From Thalassotalea nanhaiensis (GTDB taxonomy: Bacteria; Pseudomonadota; Gammaproteobacteria; Enterobacterales; Alteromonadaceae): 64,000 bases of DNA. A program made the position numbers and the translations under genes. This document shows, one piece after another, positions 27,903-36,269 of this stretch (position 1 is its first letter; each line of letters starts with the position of its first letter). The notes under the pieces were generated by a model that worked only from the letters and a program-made list of their open reading frames with translations, was not told where the DNA came from and did not search any database. The stretch spans positions 1,364,001 to 1,428,000 of the forward strand of contig NZ_CP134146.1 in NCBI RefSeq assembly GCF_031583575.1, given 5' to 3'.

Positions 27903-28225
27903 AGCATTAGAAAAGACAAAGCCCTAATATTTTTCAATATCAGGGCTTGCTTAAATATGACCATCCTTGGTACTCACTATTTTAAAAGTCTTCAGAACTA
28001 TAAATTCTGCTCCACCCAAAAGAAAATTTAAGTGGTAAGACCTTAATAATCTTTCAAATTAACAATCGGTTGTCAACCTATTAAACGATTATTTCAAATG
28101 GCTGTTTGAAAAATAGACTAAAAAAGTCGGCGGTTAACCTTTTGTTAACAAGTGCTGTTTAATAATTACTAGCGTGTCGATGATGGCGGTGATAATCTTA
28201 GCGACAATATAATAAATTCTAAAAC
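27903..28225. promoter_or_regulatory. 323-bp regulatory region upstream of the AraC-type gene
   Basis: A second hairpin, AAGCCCTAATATT/AATATCAGGGCTT (27919-27948, one mismatch), follows the receptor terminator but has no U run. Nearer to the regulator gene are three small palindromes: GGTTGTCAACC (28068-28078), GGTTAACC (28131-28138) and TTGTTAACAA (28141-28150). Their grouping within 160 bp of the start suggests operator sites. No ORF here. Confidence 0.4.
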
Positions 28226-29287
28226 TTGATGATAAATCTCTCTTTCTCTGGCCTAACTTTCTTTTTTGCTTTGTTTGCTTTTACGCAAATTATTATGGCA
28301 TTTATGCTTTTGTTGCCTAAGGCAAAAGATAATGAACAAGTAAAATTGTATTGCGCTCTAATGCTATCCGCAGGCTTTTATTTACTGCCAAGTATTTTTA
28401 ATGCCATTACACCCGTAAGCGTTATTTGGTGGTTAACATTTTTTGCCAGTAATTTGCTGCCAGGTGTTTTCTTTTTGGTTGGTTTAAGTGTGTTTAGCGA
28501 TCATCATAATATTAAAACCAAACATTATGGCTTTGCTGTTACACCTGCGGTAATTCTTTTTATCGCCAAAATAATAGAAATGTCAGGTATTAGCCCGGCT
28601 GACTTGAGCATCACCGTAATGAAAAATACAGCTTTGATGGTTGATATGGCCTTAGTAGGATTTGCTTTATTATTCGCGATAAAATGCTGGCGAAATGACT
28701 TGGTAAAAGAGCGTCGTATTATTCGCGGTGCAGTAATTAGCTTAACCGCTAGCTACATTATTTTAGTCATTATATTAGGGCAAGTACTACAAATAAACTG
28801 GCCATGGTTAAATACCGTTGAAATGTTAATGTTGGCTGTATTAATCAGTGGTCTCAATTTTTATTTATTTACGCCAAGGTTAGCCAGTTTGTTTGAACCT
28901 CCTAAGCCTAACGCAATCGTTGAACCACCCGTTGAGTATAAAAAAGAACTGGCAAAACTTAATAGTGCCATGGCAGAAGAATGTTTATATCGACAAGAGG
29001 GCATTACAATTTCTAAACTGGCAAGCCATGTTGCCATTCAAGAATATAAGTTAAGAACAATCATTAACGGCGCATTGGGTTATCGAAATTTTAATGACTT
29101 TCTAAATCATTATCGAATCGCTGAGGTTAGTGAAAAATTGATCAGTGATACGCATAAATCGACACCAATTTTAACGTTGGCATTAGAAAGTGGCTTTCGT
29201 TCACTCAGTTCGTTTAATAAAGCATTTAAAATGACTCATAACGCTACACCTAGCGAATTTCGTAAGATTAACCATCCTAATCAATAA
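28226..29287 (+). CDS. Membrane-anchored AraC-family transcriptional regulator
   Basis: 353 residues. The N-terminal ~220 residues contain about seven hydrophobic segments (LTFFFALFAFTQIIMAFMLLLP; VIWWLTFFASNLLPGVFFLVGL; HYGFAVTPAVILFIAKII; ALMVDMALVGFALLFAI; GAVISLTASYIILVIILGQ; WLNTVEMLMLAVLISGLNFYLF). The C-terminal ~110 residues are an AraC double helix-turn-helix (ITISKLASHVAIQEYKLRTIINGALGYRNFNDFLNHYRI; ILTLALESGFRSLSSFNKAFKMTHNATPSEFR). Such proteins may sense a membrane or periplasmic signal. It sits between the TonB receptor and the cytochrome operon, all in one direction, so it probably controls one or both. Start 28226 or the adjacent ATG 28229. Confidence 0.85.
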   Translation: MMINLSFSGLTFFFALFAFTQIIMAFMLLLPKAKDNEQVKLYCALMLSAGFYLLPSIFNAITPVSVIWWLTFFASNLLPGVFFLVGLSVFSDHHNIKTKHYGFAVTPAVILFIAKIIEMSGISPADLSITVMKNTALMVDMALVGFALLFAIKCWRNDLVKERRIIRGAVISLTASYIILVIILGQVLQINWPWLNTVEMLMLAVLISGLNFYLFTPRLASLFEPPKPNAIVEPPVEYKKELAKLNSAMAEECLYRQEGITISKLASHVAIQEYKLRTIINGALGYRNFNDFLNHYRIAEVSEKLISDTHKSTPILTLALESGFRSLSSFNKAFKMTHNATPSEFRKINHPNQ

Positions 29288-29415
29288 ATTAATCAGCTTT
29301 TTTTAATAATCCGTCAGCTTTTTATAGAAATAAGTAAGCATCTTTGATGCAATTTATTATAAGGTAAGTTAACTGAGATTAAGTTCTTACCTAATTTATT
29401 AAAAGAGCGCTGCCA

Positions 29416-30063
29416 ATGAAAAATTCTTCACAATCCTTAAGTAAATTTTTGTTCATTTTTATCGCGTTTATTTTCTCTTCTTACTCTGTTGCAAATGGAG
29501 ATATAAAAAAAGGTGAGCAACTATACCAAGCTTGTATAAGTTGTCATGGTGATAAAGCCCAAGGAAACGACGAGTTAAATGCACCTACACTAGCCGGTCA
29601 ATATCAGTGGTATTTGTCGGCACAATTACAAAATTTTAAAAATGGTAAACGCGGTGCTAAACAATCTGATCAGGCAGGACAACAAATGGTTGCCATGGCT
29701 AACCTGCTAACTGATGAAACAGCAATTGCAGATGTAAGTAGTTTTTTAGCATCTTTGGACAAAGTAAAAACGGCAGAAACGTTACCAGCAGATTTACGTA
29801 ATGGCGATAATAAATACAATGCAGTTTGTGGTGCTTGTCATGGTAAAGATGCACAAGGTAATGAAAATCTAAAAGCCCCTAATTTAAGTATTTTGTCATC
29901 AAAATATTTAACCACTCAAATTAAAAACTACCGTACATCCAGTCGGGGCTATCACAACGATGACAAATATGGTCGTCAAATGAAAATGATGGCAGGTACA
30001 GTTCAAAATGATGCTGACCTTGCCGATATTGTTGCATTCATAAATACACTGCCAATTAAATAA
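29416..30063 (+). CDS. Diheme cytochrome c (cytochrome c4-like)
   Basis: Periplasmic electron carrier of 215 residues. A signal peptide ends near YSVANG (~27). Two cytochrome domains each carry a heme motif: CISCH at 40-44 and CGACH at 138-142, each followed by GD/GK-A-QGN, and each with a distal Met segment (GQQMVAMANLL, GRQMKMMAGTV). This two-domain pattern is that of cytochrome c4, a usual donor to terminal oxidases or peroxidases. The stop is 3 bp before the next start, so it is co-transcribed with the diheme peroxidase-like protein and may be its electron partner. Confidence 0.9.
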   Translation: MKNSSQSLSKFLFIFIAFIFSSYSVANGDIKKGEQLYQACISCHGDKAQGNDELNAPTLAGQYQWYLSAQLQNFKNGKRGAKQSDQAGQQMVAMANLLTDETAIADVSSFLASLDKVKTAETLPADLRNGDNKYNAVCGACHGKDAQGNENLKAPNLSILSSKYLTTQIKNYRTSSRGYHNDDKYGRQMKMMAGTVQNDADLADIVAFINTLPIK

Positions 30064-30066
30064 ATA

Positions 30067-31344
30067 ATGATCATTTTTAATCCAACCCGTCTTGCTTTGC
30101 TGTTCAGCTTTGTTGTTTTTACATTGTCTTTTAATGTAAATGCCGAACCTGATTTAACGCATAATTCAGACTCTGCATTTAAGCTGAAACAAACCTGCCC
30201 AGCAAGCTTTGAATTGATGGAAAATGGTACTTGTGAATTAAGGAACATGTATCAATTTTACAATTCTGTGCAAGGCCGAGGCTTAGGTGGCACACAAACA
30301 TCATTGCCTAAACATCGCGATGGCTTTACTCCTGCTCAGATTGATTTAGGTCGATACTTATTTTTTGATCCGGCACTCTCTAAAGATAACAGTATATCCT
30401 GTGCCAGTTGTCATCAGCCGGATAAAGGCTTTAGTGATGATTTAGATAGAAGCATAGGAATTACCGGTGAAAAGGTTGGCCGTAGTGCGCCAACATTGTG
30501 GAATGTCGCATTTTTAGATAAGTTTTTCTGGGATGCCCGTGCCGATACATTAGAAGAGCAAGCTGTTGGGCCTTTGTTCGATGCCAAAGAAATGGGAAAC
30601 TCACCAGAGCACCTGTTAAAAACATTGAATGCAATTCCTCAATATTTAGCAATGTTTAACGTTGCTTTTCCTAATAGCGACGAGATAACGATCACTAACA
30701 TCACCAAATCATTAGCGGCATTTCAAAGTACGCTAATTTCATTAAACTCGCGTTATGACAGGTATGCCCATGGTTATCATGAAGCGCTTAATGAAAATGA
30801 GATCAAGGGTTTAAATATTTTTCGCTCATTTGTAGCACGCTGCGCAGAATGCCATCAACCACCATTATTTACCAACAATCAAGTTGCCGTCATAGGTACA
30901 CCAGAGGCAGAAGGTTTGCCATTTGATATTGGCGCAGAAAAAACTTTTAATAATAAAAAGAACCGTGGCGGCTTTAAAGTTCCAACGCTGCGCAATATTG
31001 CCAAAACAGCGCCGTACATGCACTCGGGAGCAATGAAAGATTTGCGGGAAGCTACAGAGTTTTATAATAAAGGCCGTGGTCACGCTATACCTGAAGGTGA
31101 AGATTTGCTGATCCATTGGCATATCTGGGAGCCTGACTTACAAGATAAAGAGCTTGATTTAATCGTCGAATTCTTACAAACCTTAACCGATGAAAGTTTA
31201 ACGCCACAATTACCAAAAAGATTACCTTCTGGGTTACCGGTCATTGATGCTGATTATGCAATGCAGCAGGCAAAACATAACATACAACAAAAACAACAAA
31301 AACAACAAAGTATACACACAGAGAGTGGAGATGAAGATGAGTAA
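30067..31344 (+). CDS. MauG/CcpA-like diheme cytochrome c peroxidase family protein
   Basis: 425 residues with a signal peptide (FNVNA, ~26). Two heme motifs: CASCH at 112-116 in the N-terminal domain (low-potential, catalytic heme in the family) and CAECH at 259-263. Family marks include RYLFFDPALSKDNSISCASCHQPDKGF, RSAPTLWNVAFLDKFFWDARADTLEEQAVGPL and FKVPTLRNIAKTAPYMHSG. The family includes true H2O2-reducing CcpA and MauG enzymes that oxidise a protein partner through high-valent iron. An extra N-terminal segment (residues 40-75) with a C-x11-C pair (Cys44, Cys56) and a Gln-rich tail are unusual. It overlaps the following gene by 8 bp. Confidence 0.88.
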   Translation: MIIFNPTRLALLFSFVVFTLSFNVNAEPDLTHNSDSAFKLKQTCPASFELMENGTCELRNMYQFYNSVQGRGLGGTQTSLPKHRDGFTPAQIDLGRYLFFDPALSKDNSISCASCHQPDKGFSDDLDRSIGITGEKVGRSAPTLWNVAFLDKFFWDARADTLEEQAVGPLFDAKEMGNSPEHLLKTLNAIPQYLAMFNVAFPNSDEITITNITKSLAAFQSTLISLNSRYDRYAHGYHEALNENEIKGLNIFRSFVARCAECHQPPLFTNNQVAVIGTPEAEGLPFDIGAEKTFNNKKNRGGFKVPTLRNIAKTAPYMHSGAMKDLREATEFYNKGRGHAIPEGEDLLIHWHIWEPDLQDKELDLIVEFLQTLTDESLTPQLPKRLPSGLPVIDADYAMQQAKHNIQQKQQKQQSIHTESGDEDE

Positions 31345-32845
31345 AGGCAAAATTTTAGGTGCCGTGTTAATCGCTGGCGCGTTTGCTGCGGGGAGTTATT
31401 GGGGCGGATTAAATAGCGCTGCAGTTATAACATCAAGTAGTGGCGGTGCAAGTTTTAGTGGCGGTTATGATGCATCTAAGGATGCTGAACTAGGCGCTGA
31501 CACTGTAGTCATTGAAGAAATGAAAGGCGAAGTAAGAGTTGTTAATGATGGCGAATCTATCATGGCAGCAGTTAAGGCAGCTAATCCTGGTGATACCATT
31601 CAGGTAATGCCTGGTACTTATCATGAAACGGTATATGTTGATAAAGAAAATATTTCTATTGTTGGTGTGATAAAAGAAGGTGCTCGCGCAACAATGGATG
31701 GTAAAGGCGTACTTAATGATGCTGTACTTTACTCTGGAAATAATTTCTTGATTGAGAATATGAAAATTACTGGATACAAAGGTAATGGGATTATGGGGCA
31801 AGCGGGTAATAACTTTATTATTCGTAATAACTTAATTGTGGATACCGGCGTGTATGGTATTTTTCCGCAATTGGGTAAAAATGGTATTGTTGATCACAAC
31901 ATCATTTCTGGTATCGAAGATGCAGCAATTTATGTTGGTATGAGCGATAACATTCAAGTGTCATATAACGACGTATTTGAAAGTGTTGCCGGTATTGAAA
32001 TTGAAAACTCTCGCCACGCCATTGTTGAAAGTAATTATGTGCACAATAACACTGGCGGTATTTTAGCCTTTGTAACGCCAGGTTTACCTATCAAAACAAC
32101 CTATGATGTGATTATTCGTAATAACTTTGTGGTTGATAATAATCATAAAAACTTTGCCATCCCAGGCTCTACAGTAGGGATGATCCCGGCAGGCTCTGGT
32201 ATTGTAATTTGGGCAGGGGATGATGTAATTGTTGAAGGTAATATTATTACTAACAACAAAACTGCAGGTATTCTTATTGCCGGTCATAATGATTTTGGTA
32301 AAGGATCAAACGATCCTGAGTCTGAGCCTAACTCAGATCGCACCATGATTTTAGACAACTTTATGATGAACAATGGTCACGATACTATTGATGAAGTAAA
32401 AGCATTATTACTTACTGAACTGAAAACCGGTAATGCCGACATTATTAATGCTGGTTCAGGAGTTGATAGTTGTATCATTAACCGACATCGTTATGTAACA
32501 GCAGGTATAAATGGTTGGAAAGAGTGTGATTTCACCAACACCAAAGATATCAAGACCTATCTTTTGGATAAACCTGTACCACCGCGTGTAATTGATAAAT
32601 CAGAGTCAGGTAAAATTGCTTACTTAGGTGTTTGTACCGGTTGTCATACCTATACCGATCGAATGATTGGCCCTCCGGTAAATATTATCCAAGCATTGTA
32701 TATGGATAACCCAGAAGGTATTGCGGAATATATCGCCAAACCAACTAAAAAACGTGAGGACTATCCTGAAATGCCACCACAAGATTACTTGGATGAAGAA
32801 ACACGATTAGCGGTAGCTAAATATATGCTTTCTCGAAAGAACTAG
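31337..32845 (+). CDS. Right-handed parallel beta-helix protein fused to a C-terminal cytochrome c domain
   Basis: I start at the ATG at 31337 because GAGAGTGGAG is well spaced for it; 31331 is the close alternative. The 502-residue product begins with a signal or anchor sequence (KILGAVLIAGAFAAGSYWGG). Residues ~50-360 are repeated beta-helix coils: GDTIQVMPGTYHETVYVDKENISIVG, then NNFLIENMKITG, NNFIIRNNLIVD and IVDHNIIS. They end with VVDNNHKNFAIPGSTVGMIPAGSGIVIWA, which I recall as typical of the TIGR03805 beta-helix family. The C-terminal ~75 residues hold one heme site CTGCH (433-437) and a PEMPP segment whose Met (~479) can be the sixth ligand. It is the third gene of the redox operon. 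Function unknown; a heme-bearing polysaccharide- or metal-binding protein is possible. Confidence 0.85.
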   Translation: MSKGKILGAVLIAGAFAAGSYWGGLNSAAVITSSSGGASFSGGYDASKDAELGADTVVIEEMKGEVRVVNDGESIMAAVKAANPGDTIQVMPGTYHETVYVDKENISIVGVIKEGARATMDGKGVLNDAVLYSGNNFLIENMKITGYKGNGIMGQAGNNFIIRNNLIVDTGVYGIFPQLGKNGIVDHNIISGIEDAAIYVGMSDNIQVSYNDVFESVAGIEIENSRHAIVESNYVHNNTGGILAFVTPGLPIKTTYDVIIRNNFVVDNNHKNFAIPGSTVGMIPAGSGIVIWAGDDVIVEGNIITNNKTAGILIAGHNDFGKGSNDPESEPNSDRTMILDNFMMNNGHDTIDEVKALLLTELKTGNADIINAGSGVDSCIINRHRYVTAGINGWKECDFTNTKDIKTYLLDKPVPPRVIDKSESGKIAYLGVCTGCHTYTDRMIGPPVNIIQALYMDNPEGIAEYIAKPTKKREDYPEMPPQDYLDEETRLAVAKYMLSRKN

Positions 32846-32861
32846 ATAACAAAACACTTAA

Positions 32862-32899
32862 AATAAGGCCGGTTGTTTGCTGAAACAATCGGCCTTATT
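32862..32899 (+). terminator. Terminator of the cytochrome/beta-helix operon
   Basis: A 17-bp stem: AATAAGGCCGGTTGTTT (32862-32878) pairs with 32883-32899 (AAACAATCGGCCTTATT) with one G-T pair and a 4-nt loop, followed by a T-rich ATTATTTT. It lies 17 bp after the beta-helix stop. Confidence 0.88.
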
Positions 32900-32904
32900 A
32901 TTTT

Positions 32905-32942
32905 AGAAACGAGAAACGAGAAACGAGAAACGAGAAACGAGA
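32905..32942. repeat. Heptanucleotide tandem repeat, five copies
   Basis: AGAAACG is repeated five times exactly (32905-32939) plus a partial AGA. It is intergenic, directly after the operon terminator and before the convergent GNAT gene. Such perfect short tandem units are prone to slippage and to copy-number variation between strains. Confidence 0.9.
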
Positions 32943-33005
32943 CATATACCTGGAGTGACTCTGGTTGTTCCGAATTTATTCAGACGTTATTCACGATAAA
33001 ACTAG

Positions 33006-33563
33006 TTAACGCACTTCGCCATAAACATAAGTATCATGCCAAACGTCTTTAATACGATACTCCTGTCGCATCAATCCTTCCCGTTGAAGTCCTATGGCTT
33101 CCATAACTTTCCAACTACCTGTATTGCCGGTATTGCAAAAAGCACATACTCTACGCATACCAATTTTATTGAATAAAAACTCTTTTACCGCCATTGCACC
33201 TTCACTGGCGTAACCTTTATTTTGATTTTCAGGGGATATTAAAAAACCAATTTCCGCATTCAAACTATGTTCATGAATAAACCTAAAAGAAAAGCAGCCA
33301 ATTTGCTGTTTGCTTTTCTTATCAACTGCAATCAGCATTGTCCATTCCATATCTTTAGCTTGCCAAGGTGCTAACAGAGAGTTGAAAAATTGTTCTGCTT
33401 CCTCATCACTCAGTATTTCTTTCACGTGATACATAAGCTCTGGATCTTGTTCAAGGGGAATTATAAATTGTCTATCATCTTCCTGTGCAGGCCTAAGCTC
33501 CAGCCTTTCGGTGAACAAGGTTTCAACAGCATAAGTTGATTTTAATGTCGGTTTGTTATCCAT
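33006..33563 (-). CDS. GNAT-family N-acetyltransferase (RimJ/RimL type)
   Basis: 185-residue acetyltransferase. The N-terminal LFTERLELRPAQEDDRQFI is the typical start of RimJ/RimL-like GNATs. The acetyl-CoA segment is seen as EIGFLISPENQNKGYASEGAMAVKEF (R/Q-x-x-G-x-A form), followed by VCAFCNTGNTGSWKVMEAIGLQREG. The substrate cannot be told: members modify ribosomal-protein N-termini, small amines or antibiotics. A single gene on the reverse strand, convergent with the cytochrome operon. Confidence 0.88.
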   Translation of the reverse strand: MDNKPTLKSTYAVETLFTERLELRPAQEDDRQFIIPLEQDPELMYHVKEILSDEEAEQFFNSLLAPWQAKDMEWTMLIAVDKKSKQQIGCFSFRFIHEHSLNAEIGFLISPENQNKGYASEGAMAVKEFLFNKIGMRRVCAFCNTGNTGSWKVMEAIGLQREGLMRQEYRIKDVWHDTYVYGEVR

Positions 33564-33683
33564 GTTTGTTTGTATCTAAATTTAATATGTTAATAACTTA
33601 TTACAAAATAGCTGTGATTTTAAGTTAAAGTTTAGACATACTTGCAGTTTACTAAGCCAACAATTTCATTTTAAGGATTGAAG

Positions 33684-34349
33684 ATGTCTAAAACAGTAGT
33701 GATTACCGGCGCAAATCGCGGCATAGGTTTTGCTTTTGCAAACCTTTATAAATCTCGTGGTGAACATGTTATTGCGCTGTGTCGCAAAAGTTCTACTCAA
33801 CTTGATGCTTTAGGTGTCAGGGTTGTTGAAGGTGTTGATGTAGCTACCAATCAAGGTCTTGATGTTATGGTGCAAGCATTAACTAACTTGAGCATTGATA
33901 TCTTGATTAATAATGCAGGAATTTTACGTGATGAAACTTTGTCTGACTTTAACACTCAAACAATAACAGAGCAGTTTTTAGTCAATGCCATTGCACCAAT
34001 TCACGTATGTCAAAAGTTGCAGGATAATTTGCACGCAGGCAGTAAAATTGGCTTAATCACCTCTAGGATGGGCTCAATAGCCGATAATACATCCGGTGGG
34101 CGCTATGGTTATAGAATGAGTAAAGCTGCATTAAATATTGCAGCTGTGTCATTGGCTAAAGACTTAACTGAAAAATCTATCGCCGTTGGAATTTACCATC
34201 CAGGATACGTACAAACAGATATGGTAAATCATGGAGGTGATATTTCTGCAGATGAAGCAGCACAGCGTTTAGTCGGCTTAATTGATAACCTGTCTATGGA
34301 CAATTCTGGTGTGTTCTTCCATTCAAATGGCGAAGCATTACCATGGTAA
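33684..34349 (+). CDS. Short-chain dehydrogenase/reductase (CsgA/C-factor-like)
   Basis: NAD(P)-dependent oxidoreductase of 221 residues. I choose the ATG at 33684 (MSKTVVITGANRGIG), 9 bp after AAGGA, over an upstream TTG. Motifs: cofactor loop TGANRGIG at 7-14, NNAG in DILINNAGIL (~75), catalytic Ser in LITSRMGSI (~116) and YxxxK in YGYRMSKAAL (~134-138). The compact length and the ending GVFFHSNGEALPW resemble C-factor-like SDRs. Substrate unknown. Its last bases overlap the region before the FG-GAP gene, so the two may be co-transcribed. Confidence 0.9.
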   Translation: MSKTVVITGANRGIGFAFANLYKSRGEHVIALCRKSSTQLDALGVRVVEGVDVATNQGLDVMVQALTNLSIDILINNAGILRDETLSDFNTQTITEQFLVNAIAPIHVCQKLQDNLHAGSKIGLITSRMGSIADNTSGGRYGYRMSKAALNIAAVSLAKDLTEKSIAVGIYHPGYVQTDMVNHGGDISADEAAQRLVGLIDNLSMDNSGVFFHSNGEALPW

Positions 34350-34372
34350 TTACAAAGGTAAGAAATATAAAA

Positions 34373-35887
34373 ATGGCAAATAAACGTTTACACAACTATT
34401 TAATACAAGTTTTAATTCTAACCAGCATAGCGTTTGGCCCTAGCGCTTTTGCCAGAGATTTTTATGAATTTTCTCATTTTCAATTGAATGCACCATTTAA
34501 TATAAGCCAAGAGCCCATTCGAGCTAACTTATTACCTAATACTGGCAAAGAAATCATTTTAATCGGTGAAAAGGATAAAACGCCACAGTTGGCAATATTT
34601 GCTTTTGTTGAACAGGATAAGCAATATAAACTTGTATTAAATGTCGAGTTATCAAAGTCTTATTTCGCTTTTGATGTTAGCGATGAAAACTCTACGGGTG
34701 AACAATCTCTTTATTTTCTTGCCACTGACAAAGTGGTTCATTTTAAGCCAGAGCTTAAGCAACCCTTTGTTGATTCAGTAAGTGTCAGTTCAATGTACGT
34801 TAACCAAGACGCTGATTATTTAAAACAGGCTAACTTTGTTACTGATTTAAATGATGATGGTTTAAGTGATGTTATTTTGTCAGGCTTTAGCAGCTTAAAT
34901 ATTTACTTAAACCTTGGTAATGACGAATTCCTTAAGCAAAGTTTACCTATTAATCCCACCGTTGAAATTTTTGATGGCAGCGTAAGTTATACTGAAAAAC
35001 CTTACTATCTAATTGATACCAACTTCGATCAACATAAAGACATTGTTATCGGTGGAGATGGCGAGTTGTTAGCATTTACTCAAAATAACCTCGGTCACTT
35101 TTCAACTGAGTCAACATCAATCTCGGTTAATAAAGAAATCACCTCAACTAATTGGTGGGATTCTCGTGGTGCAGATGGAAAAAATTTAGATCAAAGCGAC
35201 TTTTCACACCGAACCGTTGATACCCTTAAAGATATTAATAATGATGATATTCCCGATCTTATTGTTCGTTTTACCCAAAGCTCTGGGGTGTTAGATAAAA
35301 GTAATGACTATGAAGTGTACTTAGGTAAAAACAACGACGGTGCATTAATTTATGGTGACAAGGCAGATACGGCAATTCAGTCAGAAGGCACATTAGCACA
35401 GTTGGATTTTGTTGATTTGAACAGCGATGACCGACATGAAGTAATGGCCTCATCGTTTGATATTTCGGTATCACAAATTATTGGTGCGCTACTTACTGGT
35501 AGCGTAGATCAAGACGTTCTTATATTTGCGTTAGATTCAAAACAACGATATCAGCAACGTATTAGTGAACAAGTTGAAATGAAGTTTAGTTTAACGTCAG
35601 GTAAAAGCGGCGCTCCTGTTATCAAATTAGCTGATCTTGATGGCGATGGGGCGAAGGAGCTTATTTTATCTGATGGAGAAAATCAGTTAAAGATATTTCC
35701 AGGACTGAAAAAAGGCAATATATTACATAAACAGTCGCAAATGCTGGATATTCGCTTACCACAAAATGGTGTGCTGTTAACCAGTGATGATTTAAACCAG
35801 GATGGTAAAGCAGAGTTGATTGTGCGTTACGATAGCGAAGATGGCGCAGAAAGACGAAACCGTTTGCTGATCTTACAAGCTAAATAA
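34373..35887 (+). CDS. Secreted FG-GAP/VCBS-like repeat protein
   Basis: 504 residues, starting at the ATG at 34373 (MANKRLHNYLIQ). The signal peptide ends at AFARDF (~30). Across the protein at least five Ca-binding-loop-like repeats recur: DLNDDGLSDVILSG, DINNDDIPDLIVRF, DLNSDDRHEVMASS, DLDGDGAKELILSD and DLNQDGKAELIVRY, as in the blades of integrin-like beta-propellers. These proteins are periplasmic or exported and often bind ligands or calcium. Function not known. It lies 23 bp after the SDR stop; whether the two are functionally linked is unclear. Confidence 0.85.
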   Translation: MANKRLHNYLIQVLILTSIAFGPSAFARDFYEFSHFQLNAPFNISQEPIRANLLPNTGKEIILIGEKDKTPQLAIFAFVEQDKQYKLVLNVELSKSYFAFDVSDENSTGEQSLYFLATDKVVHFKPELKQPFVDSVSVSSMYVNQDADYLKQANFVTDLNDDGLSDVILSGFSSLNIYLNLGNDEFLKQSLPINPTVEIFDGSVSYTEKPYYLIDTNFDQHKDIVIGGDGELLAFTQNNLGHFSTESTSISVNKEITSTNWWDSRGADGKNLDQSDFSHRTVDTLKDINNDDIPDLIVRFTQSSGVLDKSNDYEVYLGKNNDGALIYGDKADTAIQSEGTLAQLDFVDLNSDDRHEVMASSFDISVSQIIGALLTGSVDQDVLIFALDSKQRYQQRISEQVEMKFSLTSGKSGAPVIKLADLDGDGAKELILSDGENQLKIFPGLKKGNILHKQSQMLDIRLPQNGVLLTSDDLNQDGKAELIVRYDSEDGAERRNRLLILQAK

Positions 35888-35896
35888 AGGTACTGT

Positions 35897-36259
35897 GTGT
35901 CAAAAAGTTCGTCGTCAGTGATTAATCCTAATTATCAAAGAATATGGCAAACGGTTCTTTGTATCCCTAAGGGAAACGTTGCAAGTTACGGTCAAATTGC
36001 TGATTTGGCTGGTCTGCCAGGGAAAGCTCGGCTCGTGGGCCGTGCTCTAGGTTTTGCACCTAAAGAGCTAAATGTGCCGTGGCAGCGAGTAATTAACTCT
36101 CAAGGTAAAATTTCATTTCCAATTGGCAGCGAATACTTTGATAAACAAAAACAGTTACTGCAATCTGAGGAGGTTGTGGTGCTAAATGGTCGAATAAAGC
36201 TGAAAGAGTTTCAATGGCAGCCCGACTTAACTGAGCTGCTGTTTACCCTGCAATATTGA
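35897..36259 (+). CDS. Alkyltransferase-like protein (ATL, MGMT family without active Cys)
   Basis: 120-residue relative of the O6-alkylguanine transferases in which the acceptor Cys is replaced: the usual PCHRV reads PWQRVINSQGKISFP here. ATLs bind O6-alkylguanine, flip it out and hand the lesion to nucleotide excision repair instead of repairing it directly. The rest of the fold is present (YQRIWQTVLCIPKGNVASYGQIADLAGLPGKARLVGRAL). The start is GTG at 35897, 9 bp after the FG-GAP stop and preceded by AAAGG. Together with ogt and alkA the genome has three distinct responses to alkylation. Confidence 0.9.
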   Translation: MSKSSSSVINPNYQRIWQTVLCIPKGNVASYGQIADLAGLPGKARLVGRALGFAPKELNVPWQRVINSQGKISFPIGSEYFDKQKQLLQSEEVVVLNGRIKLKEFQWQPDLTELLFTLQY

Positions 36260-36269
36260 TATCCTTCGA

